DNA of 64,000 nt from Kaistella polysaccharea (GTDB taxonomy: Bacteria; Bacteroidota; Bacteroidia; Flavobacteriales; Weeksellaceae), in NCBI RefSeq assembly GCF_020410745.1, contig NZ_CP084528.1, forward strand, positions 496,001-560,000. Direction: 5' to 3'. The position numbers and the translations under genes were made by a program. Of the stretch, positions 27,327 through 37,047 are shown one piece after another. A model generated the notes under the pieces. The model saw only the letters and a list, made by a program, of their open reading frames with translations, was not told the DNA's origin and did not search any database. Every line of letters starts with the position of its first letter. Position 1 is the stretch's first letter.

Positions 27327-27686
27327 ATGGATGTCACTGAAATTTTAAGTTACTGCAATAATAAAAACGGAGTTGAAGAAACTTTTCCCTTCAACCCGGA
27401 CGCACTTGTTTTAAAAGTTGGTGGAAAAATGTTTATGCTGATCGCTTTAGAAAGTCAACCTCTCACGATTTCACTTAAAACAGATCCGGAATGGAGCTTG
27501 GAACTGCGGGAGAAATATCCACAAATAACAGGCGCATATCATATGAATAAAACGCATTGGAATTCGGTTGTTTGTGATGGTTTGAAAAGAGAATTGATTT
27601 TTAAGTTAATCGATCACTCCTACGATATGGTTTTTTCATCACTTACAAAAAAGAAAAAAGAAGAACTGGAACTTCTTAAAAGATAA
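27327..27686 (+). CDS. MmcQ/YjbR-family protein
   Basis: 119 aa, full length for this CyaY-like/double-wing fold family. The family blocks are CNNKNGVEETFPFNPDALVLKVGGKMFML and PQITGAYHMNKTHWNSVVCDG, ending in an amphipathic helix. Annotated in databases as DNA-binding, but biological function is unproven. Its last 11 bases overlap the end of the convergent ribF gene. Confidence 0.9.
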   Translation: MDVTEILSYCNNKNGVEETFPFNPDALVLKVGGKMFMLIALESQPLTISLKTDPEWSLELREKYPQITGAYHMNKTHWNSVVCDGLKRELIFKLIDHSYDMVFSSLTKKKKEELELLKR

Positions 27687-28596
27687 ATTTTGTAGTGCGC
27701 TCTCTATCTTCATCTAGTCTTTTGATGAGCTCTTCTAAGTTTTCAAATTTTATTTCCTCATGTAGAAAATCCCGAAAATTTACAGAAATTTCTTCCTCAT
27801 AAATATCTTCATCGAAATCTAATAGATAAACTTCCACCGTTTTTTCCGTTCCGCCGACAGTAGGATTAGTACCGATGCTCAACATTCCTTTATGGTGTTG
27901 ATTCTTTACAAAGACATCGACAATATATGCACCGTTTTTAGGTAAAAGTTTAAGATTGTCAACTTCAATATTTGCCGTGGGATAACCAATAGTCCGACCG
28001 ATTTTTTTACCATGAATAACTTTTCCAGAAATGGAGTAGTGATAACCAAGCATTTCATTTGCAGAAATGATATCTCCCATAGATAAAGCATTCCTAATTT
28101 GGGTGGAACTTATATGAAAGTCCTTATAATTAACTGCTTCCACTTGTTCCACTTCAAATCCTAATTCAGGACCCATTCTCTGCAACAGTGAAAAGTCCCC
28201 ACTTTTATTTTTTCCGAAGGTATGGTCATGACCGATGATTAAATGTTTGACTTTCAGCTGATCAACTATAACTTGTTTCACAAATTCCTCACCGCTTAAA
28301 TTGCGGAATTTCTCATCGAATTCCTTTAAAATAAGATTTTGTAAACCATCTTTAGAAAGAAGATATTTTTTCTCCTCGATGGTATTGAGCAGTTTCAGAT
28401 CATCAGTCGGATTAAATATTTTCCGCGGATGCGGCCAGAATGTAAGAATTGCAGACTCCAGATTTCTAACTCCTGCAATATGGTTCAGTTTCTGAATAAT
28501 ACGCTGATGTCCGCGGTGCACACCATCGAACATTCCGATAGAAAGTGCCAAAGATGGTTGTGAGGATGTGCGCTCGAAGTTTTCCTGTATTTTCAA
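27676..28596 (-). CDS. ribF: Bifunctional riboflavin kinase / FAD synthetase
   Basis: 306 aa. Converts riboflavin to FMN and then FAD. The N-terminal nucleotidyltransferase domain (about 15-180) shows GMFDGVHRGHQ, GHDHTFGKNKSG and ISSTQIRNAL. The C-terminal riboflavin kinase domain (about 185-305) shows GKVIHGKKIGRTIGYPTANI and EVYLLDFDEDIY. The reading begins at a TTG; the resulting MKIQENFE opening resembles relatives and no ATG is available before the catalytic motif. No FMN riboswitch was seen. Convergent 11-bp overlap with the gene to its left. Confidence 0.95.
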   Translation of the reverse strand: MKIQENFERTSSQPSLALSIGMFDGVHRGHQRIIQKLNHIAGVRNLESAILTFWPHPRKIFNPTDDLKLLNTIEEKKYLLSKDGLQNLILKEFDEKFRNLSGEEFVKQVIVDQLKVKHLIIGHDHTFGKNKSGDFSLLQRMGPELGFEVEQVEAVNYKDFHISSTQIRNALSMGDIISANEMLGYHYSISGKVIHGKKIGRTIGYPTANIEVDNLKLLPKNGAYIVDVFVKNQHHKGMLSIGTNPTVGGTEKTVEVYLLDFDEDIYEEEISVNFRDFLHEEIKFENLEELIKRLDEDRERTTKFIF

Positions 28597-28635
28597 CTGA
28601 AGGTCAATAAGAATGAAACAAGTTGCCTGTTTTAG

Positions 28636-30246
<1,611 letters not shown>

Positions 30247-30327
30247 GTAATTTTAAATCATAAATTTTGGATTTTAAATTGTGAAAATCATTTAAAATTT
30301 AAAATCTATAATCTATAATTTTAAAGA

Positions 30328-30609
30328 ATGAATATTAAAATTTTAACTCCGGAATTCGTAGTTTTTGAAGGTGAAGTAAAATCTGTTTTGCTTCCTGGTA
30401 AAAGTGGAGAATTTCATATAATGAAAGATCACGCGGCGATCGTTGCTTCCTTAAACGGTGGTAAAATTAAAGTGTTTACGAATGATATTCCAGAGCAATA
30501 CAATGAGCATTTCACGCGGGAAAATGAGAAAGAAAGTGTTTTTTCTTTTCCTATAAAAAGTGGTGTTATTGAATACAGTAATAATAAAGGAATTATTCTC
30601 GCAGAATAA
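30328..30609 (+). CDS. atpC: F1 ATP synthase subunit epsilon, short form
   Basis: 93 aa. Only the N-terminal beta-sandwich domain is present (MNIKILTPEFVVFEGEVKSVLLPGKSGEFHIMKDHA, then SGVIEYSNNKGIILAE). The C-terminal two-helix domain that inhibits ATP hydrolysis in longer epsilon subunits (about 135 aa) is missing. This short form is usual in Bacteroidota. Stator-shaft contact is retained, while inhibition must work differently. Second gene after atpD, with a strong terminator right behind. Confidence 0.93.
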   Translation: MNIKILTPEFVVFEGEVKSVLLPGKSGEFHIMKDHAAIVASLNGGKIKVFTNDIPEQYNEHFTRENEKESVFSFPIKSGVIEYSNNKGIILAE

Positions 30610-30627
30610 AATTCTTTAGCATAAATG

Positions 30628-30661
30628 AAAATCCCGTCTTTTAAAAAAGACGGGATTTTTT
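30628..30661 (+). terminator. Terminator after atpC
   Basis: A long perfect stem, AAAATCCCGTCTTTT with AAAAGACGGGATTTT, followed by T. Confidence 0.9.
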
Positions 30662-30759
30662 ATGTAATTATTGACTTTATTTAAATTCAAAAAGTGCTAA
30701 GATTATACCTTATTCCAATCTTATAATATCTTGTCGTAAAGTTTAAGCCTTAAGTAATT

Positions 30760-31524
30760 TTAAAATGATTGGTTTTTAATTTTCTCTTTTTTGTGCGCAA
30801 TAATGATAAAAATAATCATAATAATGATCGAAATGAGCGAGGCATTTAAAGTTCCTAAATCCAAGCCACCTTTCGCAAGCGGTTTGGTTAAGAAATCTCC
30901 AAAGGTTGCACCAAACGGTCGTGTAAAAACAAAGGCAATCCAGAACAAAAGAATATGGTTGATTTTGGTATAAGAATGCAATAACACGACGACAATGATA
31001 ACCGACAAGGTGATCAACGCTCCAACGAGATAGCTTAAACCTAAACCATCATTCAAATAATCTCCAAAAGCGGTTCCTAAACTGTTTGAAAACAGCACAG
31101 CAACCCAAAAAAAGATTTCTTTTTCCTTTTCGAAGATAGGAGACACTTCCAGATTTCCGTATTTTTTGTACCACAAATAAAGTGTCAATAATAGAAAAGC
31201 AACCAGAATCAAACTCCCGAAAGCATAGCCTAAGTGTAAACTTCGATCAATGAAGTCAGATATTTCTGTTCCTAAAGTCGTCGTGCCGATAATCACGAGC
31301 CAGAAAAAAGCTGGAATGTATTTTTTGGCTGAAAGTTGGAAATAAAGCGTAATTAAAAAGAAAACTAAAGTGATTCCAATTCCAGCGAGATAACCTATTC
31401 CTAATGTTTGCGCAAAAAAATCGCCTAAAGTTTCACCCAATGTTGTGGCTACAATTTTCATGAGCCAAAAGAGTAGCGTAATGCTGGCAATTTTATTGAG
31501 TGTTAGTTCCTCTGTAGTTTTCAT
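30760..31524 (-). CDS. DUF347-repeat (COG4705) integral membrane protein
   Basis: 254 aa from ATG 31524; a GTG at 31545 would add seven residues. Eight hydrophobic helices arranged as four internal repeats of about 60 residues, each with a T-x-L/F-G-x-x-x-G/S-D-F/Y motif: TTLGETLGDF, TTLGTEISDF, NSLGTAFGDY and RPFGATFGDF, each followed by a glycine-rich second helix. This is the DUF347 four-repeat architecture of COG4705. Function unknown; the duplicated form and polar intramembrane residues would suit a transporter. Monocistronic. Confidence 0.85.
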   Translation of the reverse strand: MKTTEELTLNKIASITLLFWLMKIVATTLGETLGDFFAQTLGIGYLAGIGITLVFFLITLYFQLSAKKYIPAFFWLVIIGTTTLGTEISDFIDRSLHLGYAFGSLILVAFLLLTLYLWYKKYGNLEVSPIFEKEKEIFFWVAVLFSNSLGTAFGDYLNDGLGLSYLVGALITLSVIIVVVLLHSYTKINHILLFWIAFVFTRPFGATFGDFLTKPLAKGGLDLGTLNASLISIIIMIIFIIIAHKKEKIKNQSF

Positions 31525-31610
31525 AAATAGTAATTTAAAATTCACGAATCAATTATGCATCCACGAGGTTAACTTCAAGAATAAGTTTTGTTCATATTAA
31601 AGGGACAATT

Positions 31611-33806
31611 TTATAAACTTAAGATAACGCCGTTTTCCTTCAACTGTTGGAGCGGTTTTGAGAACCAGAATAATTCAAAATCCTCAAAGGTTTCTTCGAA
31701 CTGAGTCTTGAGTTGCTGAAGCGTTATTTTCTTGGAATTATCTGTACCGTTATCTGCAAAAATTTTCATCAGCCAATCTGCCCAATCTTTTTCAAGTTCT
31801 ATTTTTACAATATTCGTTTTAAGATGAAAGGTTAATCTGGTATATTCGAAAGAACCTGCCCTTGTGTTTTTCAAGTAGTTCTCTACGTTCGCATTTTTAT
31901 CCAGGAAAATTAATTTTGAATTTCCTTTAAAGATAAAATTTTCTTCCTCTAAAAGACAATCGTGAATATAATCTGGATGAATCGTTGTTTTCGGAATTTT
32001 AAAATCAAACCAATCTTTTAGTGGAATATCGAAATTAATTCCGTGCATAAAATTGAGTAAAGATTTCTTTAAACCAAAACTAAACTGGCTGTGATCAATT
32101 CCACTTTTATCAATAAATTCAATATCGTTATTGGCAAATAATATTTCTTTTTTCAAAGGTTCAACGCCAAATTCTTCCGGATTATTACCAATCGGTGAAT
32201 GTGCCGTCATCGAAAATTGATGCCAGAAACCACTTTGTACAATTCCCATTTCAAAAAGTTGCCGAACCATTTCTAAAGAATCTACCGTTTCCTGAACGGT
32301 TTGCGTCGGGAAGCCGTACATTAAATAGGAGTGAACCATCACGCCGGCTTCGGTAAAATTGCGCGTAACTTTTGCGACCTGATCTACGGAAACGCCTTTG
32401 TCAATTAATTTCAGTAAGCGATCGCTGGCAACTTCCAGTCCACCGGAAACTGCGACTAATCCTGAAGTTTTTAATAAAAAACACAAGTCTTTACTAAAAC
32501 TTTTTTCGAATCTAATATTGGTCCACCACGTAACGACCAAGTTTCGACGTAAAATTTCCAAAGCCACTTCTCGCATCAAAGCGGGTGGCGCGGCTTCATC
32601 TACAAAATGAAAACCTGATTCGCCAGTTTGAGCAATCAGTTCTTCCATTCGATCTACCAAAATTTTAGCGGAAATGGGTTCGTAGAGCTTTACGTAATCT
32701 AAAGAAATATCACAGAACGTACATTTTCCCCAATAGCAACCGTGCGCCATGGTCAGCTTATTCCAGCGGCCGTCGCTCCATAAACTGTGCATCGGATTAG
32801 CAATTTCAATAACTGAAATATATTGGGTAAGTAATAAATCGGTATAATCTGGTGTTCCTATAAAAGCTTGTTTATAGTCTGGTTTCGTCGTATTATTTTT
32901 ATAAGTGACTTCCTGATTTTCTAAAATAAAAGTTCTTTTAAATTCGCCTGCTGCAATTTCTTTTCCGGAAATCACATTTTCATAAACCAACTCAATAGGT
33001 AACTCACCATCATCTAATGTAATGTAGTCGAAAAATTCAAAAACACGAGGATCTTTTAATTCTCTTAGTTCCGTATTCGGAAATCCACCGCCCATTACAA
33101 TTTTCAGTCCTGGATAATTTTCTTTTATAAATTGCGCAGACTTAAAAGCAGAATATAAATTCCCTGGAAAAGGAACAGAAAAACATACTAATTTTGGCTG
33201 AACAAGATCTAATTCTTCCTTTAACAACTTTAAGGTAAATTCATCCGTAAAAGTCTGAGGAGCCTTTAATTTTGAATACAATTCATCGAAGGAGTTGGCA
33301 CTTTGACCGATCCGTTCTGCATATCTGCTGAAGCCAAAATCTGCATCAATGTTTTCAACAATATAATCTGAAATATCTTCCAAATATAAAGTAGCGAGAT
33401 GTTTTGCTTTATCCTGCAATCCCATATTTCCGAATGCAAATTCCATATCATCAAGCTGATTGAAACGGGAAGCTTCCGGCAAGAAATTCATGCTGCAGAT
33501 CTGTCTGGCTAAGGTTGGATTATGATTTTGCAGAAAAAGAATAACCTGATCGATGGTTTTAATGTATTCTTCCCGCAAGGCAAAAATTCGTTTTGAGTTC
33601 TCGGAAATATTTTCTACATTTATTTTCTCTGCAAATACCTTTTCAATACCTTTTTTTGAAAATAATTCTAAAATCACTTCAATTCCTAAATCAATCTGAT
33701 AACTGGAAATGTTTTTAGTATTCAAAAATCCTTTAATATAAGCCGTCGCGGGATAAGGAGTGTTGAGTTGCGTAAAAGGTGGAGTGATAAGGAGCAGATC
33801 TTTCAA
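31611..33806 (-). CDS. Radical SAM protein with N-terminal B12-binding-like domain
   Basis: 731 aa from the TTG at 33806. The upstream TTG (33824) lies in a TAAATTTG promoter box, so the reading KDLLLITPPFTQLNTPYPATAY is taken as the true N-terminus. An N-terminal Rossmann/B12-like region (about 1-290; KLVCFSVPFPGNL, KIVMGGGFPNTELRELKDPRV) is followed by a radical SAM core. The cluster cysteines appear in HGCYWGKCTFCD (Cys357, 362, 365), which is CX4CX2C rather than the standard CX3CX2C. Downstream FHFVDEAAP and SGGLEVASDRLLKLIDKGV are typical core strands. No B12-ligating DxHxxG motif was seen, so cobalamin use is doubtful. Substrate unknown; no RiPP-like peptide nearby. Confidence 0.85.
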   Translation of the reverse strand: MKDLLLITPPFTQLNTPYPATAYIKGFLNTKNISSYQIDLGIEVILELFSKKGIEKVFAEKINVENISENSKRIFALREEYIKTIDQVILFLQNHNPTLARQICSMNFLPEASRFNQLDDMEFAFGNMGLQDKAKHLATLYLEDISDYIVENIDADFGFSRYAERIGQSANSFDELYSKLKAPQTFTDEFTLKLLKEELDLVQPKLVCFSVPFPGNLYSAFKSAQFIKENYPGLKIVMGGGFPNTELRELKDPRVFEFFDYITLDDGELPIELVYENVISGKEIAAGEFKRTFILENQEVTYKNNTTKPDYKQAFIGTPDYTDLLLTQYISVIEIANPMHSLWSDGRWNKLTMAHGCYWGKCTFCDISLDYVKLYEPISAKILVDRMEELIAQTGESGFHFVDEAAPPALMREVALEILRRNLVVTWWTNIRFEKSFSKDLCFLLKTSGLVAVSGGLEVASDRLLKLIDKGVSVDQVAKVTRNFTEAGVMVHSYLMYGFPTQTVQETVDSLEMVRQLFEMGIVQSGFWHQFSMTAHSPIGNNPEEFGVEPLKKEILFANNDIEFIDKSGIDHSQFSFGLKKSLLNFMHGINFDIPLKDWFDFKIPKTTIHPDYIHDCLLEEENFIFKGNSKLIFLDKNANVENYLKNTRAGSFEYTRLTFHLKTNIVKIELEKDWADWLMKIFADNGTDNSKKITLQQLKTQFEETFEDFELFWFSKPLQQLKENGVILSL

Positions 33807-33821
33807 AAGTATTTCTTTTTG

Positions 33822-33829
33822 CAAATTTA
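33822..33829 (-). promoter_or_regulatory. Promoter -7 box of the radical SAM gene
   Basis: TAAATTTG on the minus strand, with a leader of about 12 nt to the TTG start at 33806. Confidence 0.5.
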
Positions 33830-33868
33830 TTTTAAATCTTTGGGATTTCTATCATCGATTAAGATTTC

Positions 33869-33897
33869 AAAAAAAACCGTCAGATTATTCTAACGGC
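33869..33897 (-). terminator. Terminator after the GreA/GreB-like gene
   Basis: CCGTxAGA/TCTxACGG imperfect hairpin with an eight-T run on the minus strand. Confidence 0.7.
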
Positions 33898-33920
33898 TTA
33901 TTTAATTTTTTCAAAGATTT

Positions 33921-34331
33921 CTATAAATCAAAATCTCCTGCAGCTTCTGGCTGATAAACTACTTCATCGATAACGATTTTCGTCATTCCAGAAGGAATTA
34001 ACCAATCGATTTCGTCCCCCACGCGATAACCAATCAGTGCAGCAGCAACAGGAGAAAAAATGGAAATTTTCTTTTGCTTTAAATCAGCTTCTGAGGGATA
34101 AACCAGCTGAAATTCCATCGTTGTTTTATTATTCTGAAAGTGAATTTTCACAATAGAATTCATGGTAACAACGTCTTTATCAATTTTTTCCTGATCAACA
34201 ATTTTTGCTGATTTTAATTCTGCCAAAAGCTTTTCCGCTTCTTCTTTTTTAATACTGTTACGGGCTTTCGCATCTGTTATAGAGCGGTTTATTTTATTAT
34301 AATCCTGTTTGGTAATGATTACTTGTTTCAT
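33921..34331 (-). CDS. GreA/GreB-family transcription factor-like protein
   Basis: 136 aa from ATG 34331. A longer frame (to 34376) would start inside the preceding terminator and is rejected. A short helical N-terminus (MKQVIITKQDYNKINRSI, then a charged coiled coil) is followed by a GreA/GreB C-terminal FKBP-like domain (VYPSEADLKQKKISIFSPVAAALIGYRVGDEIDWLIPSG). The protein is shorter than GreA (about 158 aa), so the coiled-coil finger that enters RNA polymerase is abbreviated. It may bind the polymerase like Rnk or Gfh factors rather than stimulate cleavage. Own terminator. Confidence 0.87.
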   Translation of the reverse strand: MKQVIITKQDYNKINRSITDAKARNSIKKEEAEKLLAELKSAKIVDQEKIDKDVVTMNSIVKIHFQNNKTTMEFQLVYPSEADLKQKKISIFSPVAAALIGYRVGDEIDWLIPSGMTKIVIDEVVYQPEAAGDFDL

Positions 34332-34352
34332 AATTAAATGAGGTATTTTGTA

Positions 34353-34383
34353 AAAAAAACCGCCTGAATTTTTCAAGCGGTTT
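34353..34383 (-). terminator. Terminator after the SPT-like gene
   Basis: AAACCGC/GCGGTTT stem with an internal mismatch and further TGAA/TTCA pairing; T-run on the minus strand. Confidence 0.8.
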
Positions 34384-34409
34384 ATATCGAAATATATTCT
34401 GAAAAATTC

Positions 34410-35684
34410 TTAGCTGCTTTTAAATTGAAGATTTTGTTCTTCTAATAATTTCTGCTCTTGTTTTTTGTAAAATCCAGAAACTAACTTTTCGTGAATCGCC
34501 TCAAATGCAGCGAGGGTTTCATTAATTTCGGAATCGGTATGTGAAGCTGTAGGAATTAAACGCAATAAAATCATTCCTTTTGGAATGACGGGATAAATTA
34601 CCACAGAAGTAAATATTCCAAAATTTTCTCTTAGATCTCTGGAAAGTAGGGTAGCTTCTACAGTTGAACCTTCCATCATAACTGGTGTTACGCAAGTATT
34701 AGATCCGCCTAAATTAAAACCTCTTTCTTTCAATCCATTCTGCAATTTGTGTACATTTTCCCAAAGCTTAGCTTTAATTTCTGGTTTTGAACGTAACAAT
34801 TCTAATCTTTTTAAACCTCCGATTACCATTGGCATTGTTAAAGATTTTGCGAAAACTTGCGAACGTAAATTGTATTTTAAGATTCTGATAATATCAGCAT
34901 CTCCCGCGATAAATGCTCCAAAACCTGCCATTGATTTGGCGAAAGTGGAAAAGTAAACGTCGATCTGATCCTGACATCCTTGCTCTTCACCAGCGCCTGC
35001 ACCGGTTTTACCTAAAGTTCCGAATCCATGTGCATCATCAACTAGAATTCGGAAATCAAACTTGGATTTTAAATCGCAGATTTCTTTAATTTTTCCCTGC
35101 ATTCCACGCATTCCGAAAACACCTTCTGTAATGACCAAAATACCTCCACCTTGCTCTTCAGCGACTTTCGTTGCGCGAACAAGATTTTTCTCTAAGCTAG
35201 CGATATCATTGTGTTTATACGTAAAGCTTTTGCCCATGTGAAGACGAACTCCATCAACAATACAAGCGTGGGAATCTGAATCATAAACGATCACATCGTG
35301 TCTGCCAACCAAAGCATCAATGGTTGAAACCATTCCCTGATAGCCAAAATTTAAAAGATAGGCCGCTTCTTTCTCCACGAATTCTGCAAGTTCTCTTTCT
35401 AATTGTTGGTGCTGTTCAGTTTCGCCAGACATTGCCCGGGCTCCCATTGGGTAAAACATTCCGTATTCTGCGGCTGCTTTTGCATCAGCTTCTAAAACTT
35501 CTGGGTGGTTGCAAAGTCCTAAATAATCATTTGCACTCCAAAAAATAACTTCTCGTCCCTGAAACCTCATTCTTGGCCCAATTGGACCTTCTAATTTCGG
35601 GAAAACGAAATATCCTTCTGCATAGTCTGCAAACTGGCCCAAAGGACCTGGATTTTCTCTAAGACGTTGGAAAATATCTGTCAT
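34410..35684 (-). CDS. Alpha-oxoamine synthase (SPT/KBL family), probable cysteate acyltransferase of sulfonolipid synthesis
   Basis: 424 aa from ATG 35684. PLP fold type I, alpha-oxoamine synthase family. PLP stacking His139 (DSDSHA), Asp216/His219 (DDAHGFGTLG) and the Schiff-base Lys250 (STFAKSMAGFG) are visible. The family condenses an amino acid with an acyl thioester. Candidates are serine palmitoyltransferase, KBL, and the cysteate-acyl transferase that starts capnine synthesis in Flavobacteriia. The cysteine-synthase-like gene just upstream favours the last, since cysteate would be supplied next door; this is inference. Its own -7 box and a terminator between the two genes suggest separate transcripts. 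Confidence 0.82.
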   Translation of the reverse strand: MTDIFQRLRENPGPLGQFADYAEGYFVFPKLEGPIGPRMRFQGREVIFWSANDYLGLCNHPEVLEADAKAAAEYGMFYPMGARAMSGETEQHQQLERELAEFVEKEAAYLLNFGYQGMVSTIDALVGRHDVIVYDSDSHACIVDGVRLHMGKSFTYKHNDIASLEKNLVRATKVAEEQGGGILVITEGVFGMRGMQGKIKEICDLKSKFDFRILVDDAHGFGTLGKTGAGAGEEQGCQDQIDVYFSTFAKSMAGFGAFIAGDADIIRILKYNLRSQVFAKSLTMPMVIGGLKRLELLRSKPEIKAKLWENVHKLQNGLKERGFNLGGSNTCVTPVMMEGSTVEATLLSRDLRENFGIFTSVVIYPVIPKGMILLRLIPTASHTDSEINETLAAFEAIHEKLVSGFYKKQEQKLLEEQNLQFKSS

Positions 35685-35707
35685 TATTTTTTTATTATTT
35701 GAATAAT

Positions 35708-35715
35708 CAAAGTTA
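35708..35715 (-). promoter_or_regulatory. Promoter -7 box of the SPT-like gene
   Basis: TAACTTTG on the minus strand, 24 bases before the ATG at 35684 and just after the upstream gene's terminator. Confidence 0.5.
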
Positions 35716-35730
35716 ATTAATTTAAAATAA

Positions 35731-35760
35731 AAAAACCTTTTGCTTGGCACAAAAAGGTTT
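35731..35760 (-). terminator. Terminator between the cysteine-synthase-like and SPT-like genes
   Basis: AAACCTTTT (35733-35741) pairs with AAAAGGTTT (35752-35760), followed on the minus strand by a T-run. Confidence 0.8.
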
Positions 35761-35787
35761 CTAAAAGTCGCTTTTCAGGGGAATATT

Positions 35788-36825
35788 TTATTTAACAATT
35801 TCTGTCTTGTACACTTCTTCATAATTGTGCACACAGTTGTTTACAAAACCCTGCTCAGCCATCCATTCATCACTGTAAACTTTAGTAATATATCTTGAAC
35901 CATGATCGGGAAAAATAGCTACCACGACATCATCTTTTTTAAATTCATGTGAATTTGCATATTGTATAAGGCCTTGTGTAACGGCACCAGAAGTATAACC
36001 TCCCATAATTGCTTCTTTTAAGGCAATTTCTCTTGTACGATACGCAGACATTTCATCATTTACGCGTACAAATTCATCAATTTTATCAAACAATAAAGCA
36101 GCGGGAATTAAATTTTTTCCCATTCCTTCTATTTGATAAGGATGAATTTCTTCTTTATGAATTTCACCTGTTTCGTGAAAACCTTTTAAAATTGAACCAG
36201 AGGCATCAACACCAATGATTTTAATATTTGGATTTTTCTCCTTTAAAAATTTAGCAGATCCAGAAAGCGTTCCACCAGTTCCCGTACAGGCGATCAAATG
36301 TGTAACTTTACCTTCAGTTTGTTTCCAAATTTCGGGACCAGTCGTCTGATAATGAGCGTCAATATTCAACTCGTTAAAATACTGGTTGATATAAATAGAG
36401 TTCGGTGTTTCCTCTGAAATTCTTCGGGCTACCTCGTAATAGGATCGGGGATCATCTGCCGCAACATTTGCCGGACAAATATAAACCGTTGCACCTAATG
36501 CCTTCAAATAGGTGATTTTTTCCTTTTTTGTTTTGTCACTTACTGCAAGAATGCATTTATATCCTTTAATAATACAAACCATCGCTATGGAAAATCCTGT
36601 GTTGCCAGAAGTCGTTTCAACAACAGTAGAACCAGGTATTAAAAGCCCTTTTTTCTCGGCCGCTTCAATAATGTGAATCGCAATTCTGTCTTTGGTAGAA
36701 TGGCCTGGGTTGTAAGATTCTAATTTGGCATAAACAGTGGCCGGAATATCCTTAGTAACTTCATTTAGCCGTACTAAAGGAGTGTTACCGATTAAACCCA
36801 GAATATTATCGTAAACATTAGTCAT
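35788..36825 (-). CDS. Cysteine-synthase-family PLP enzyme, probable cysteate synthase
   Basis: 345 aa, PLP fold type II. Schiff-base Lys45 in NPGHSTKDRIA, the substrate loop TTSGNTGFS at 71-79 and the phosphate loop GTGGTLSG near 182-189. The usual CysK lysine motif is NPGGSVKDR; the changed GHST form suggests a non-standard substrate. Sequence alone allows cysteine synthase, cystathionine beta-synthase core, or cysteate synthase (O-phosphoserine plus sulfite). Position directly before the oxoamine synthase supports the cysteate role in capnine-type sulfonolipid synthesis. A strong promoter lies upstream (36857-36887). Confidence 0.82.
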   Translation of the reverse strand: MTNVYDNILGLIGNTPLVRLNEVTKDIPATVYAKLESYNPGHSTKDRIAIHIIEAAEKKGLLIPGSTVVETTSGNTGFSIAMVCIIKGYKCILAVSDKTKKEKITYLKALGATVYICPANVAADDPRSYYEVARRISEETPNSIYINQYFNELNIDAHYQTTGPEIWKQTEGKVTHLIACTGTGGTLSGSAKFLKEKNPNIKIIGVDASGSILKGFHETGEIHKEEIHPYQIEGMGKNLIPAALLFDKIDEFVRVNDEMSAYRTREIALKEAIMGGYTSGAVTQGLIQYANSHEFKKDDVVVAIFPDHGSRYITKVYSDEWMAEQGFVNNCVHNYEEVYKTEIVK

Positions 36826-36856
36826 TGTACTTCATTTTTCTCTATAAAACCGTCTG

Positions 36857-36887
36857 CAAAAATACTAAAAAATTAATAACTTAACAA
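36857..36887 (-). promoter_or_regulatory. Promoter of the cysteine-synthase-like gene
   Basis: On the minus strand TTG (36885-36887), a 20-nt spacer and TATTTTTG (36857-36864). A good consensus match, leader of about 28 nt. Confidence 0.75.
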
Positions 36888-37047
36888 TTTATACAGAATT
36901 TTGTCAGTCGTTGCATGGTAATAATTCCATATCCTTAAAAGAGAGTAAGGGTTCACGCACTTTCGTATACTATATTCGCTTTAAATTTTGTTAAAATCAA
37001 TAGATAATAAGTTAAAAACCTTATTTTCGCAAGATTGAAAATTTACT

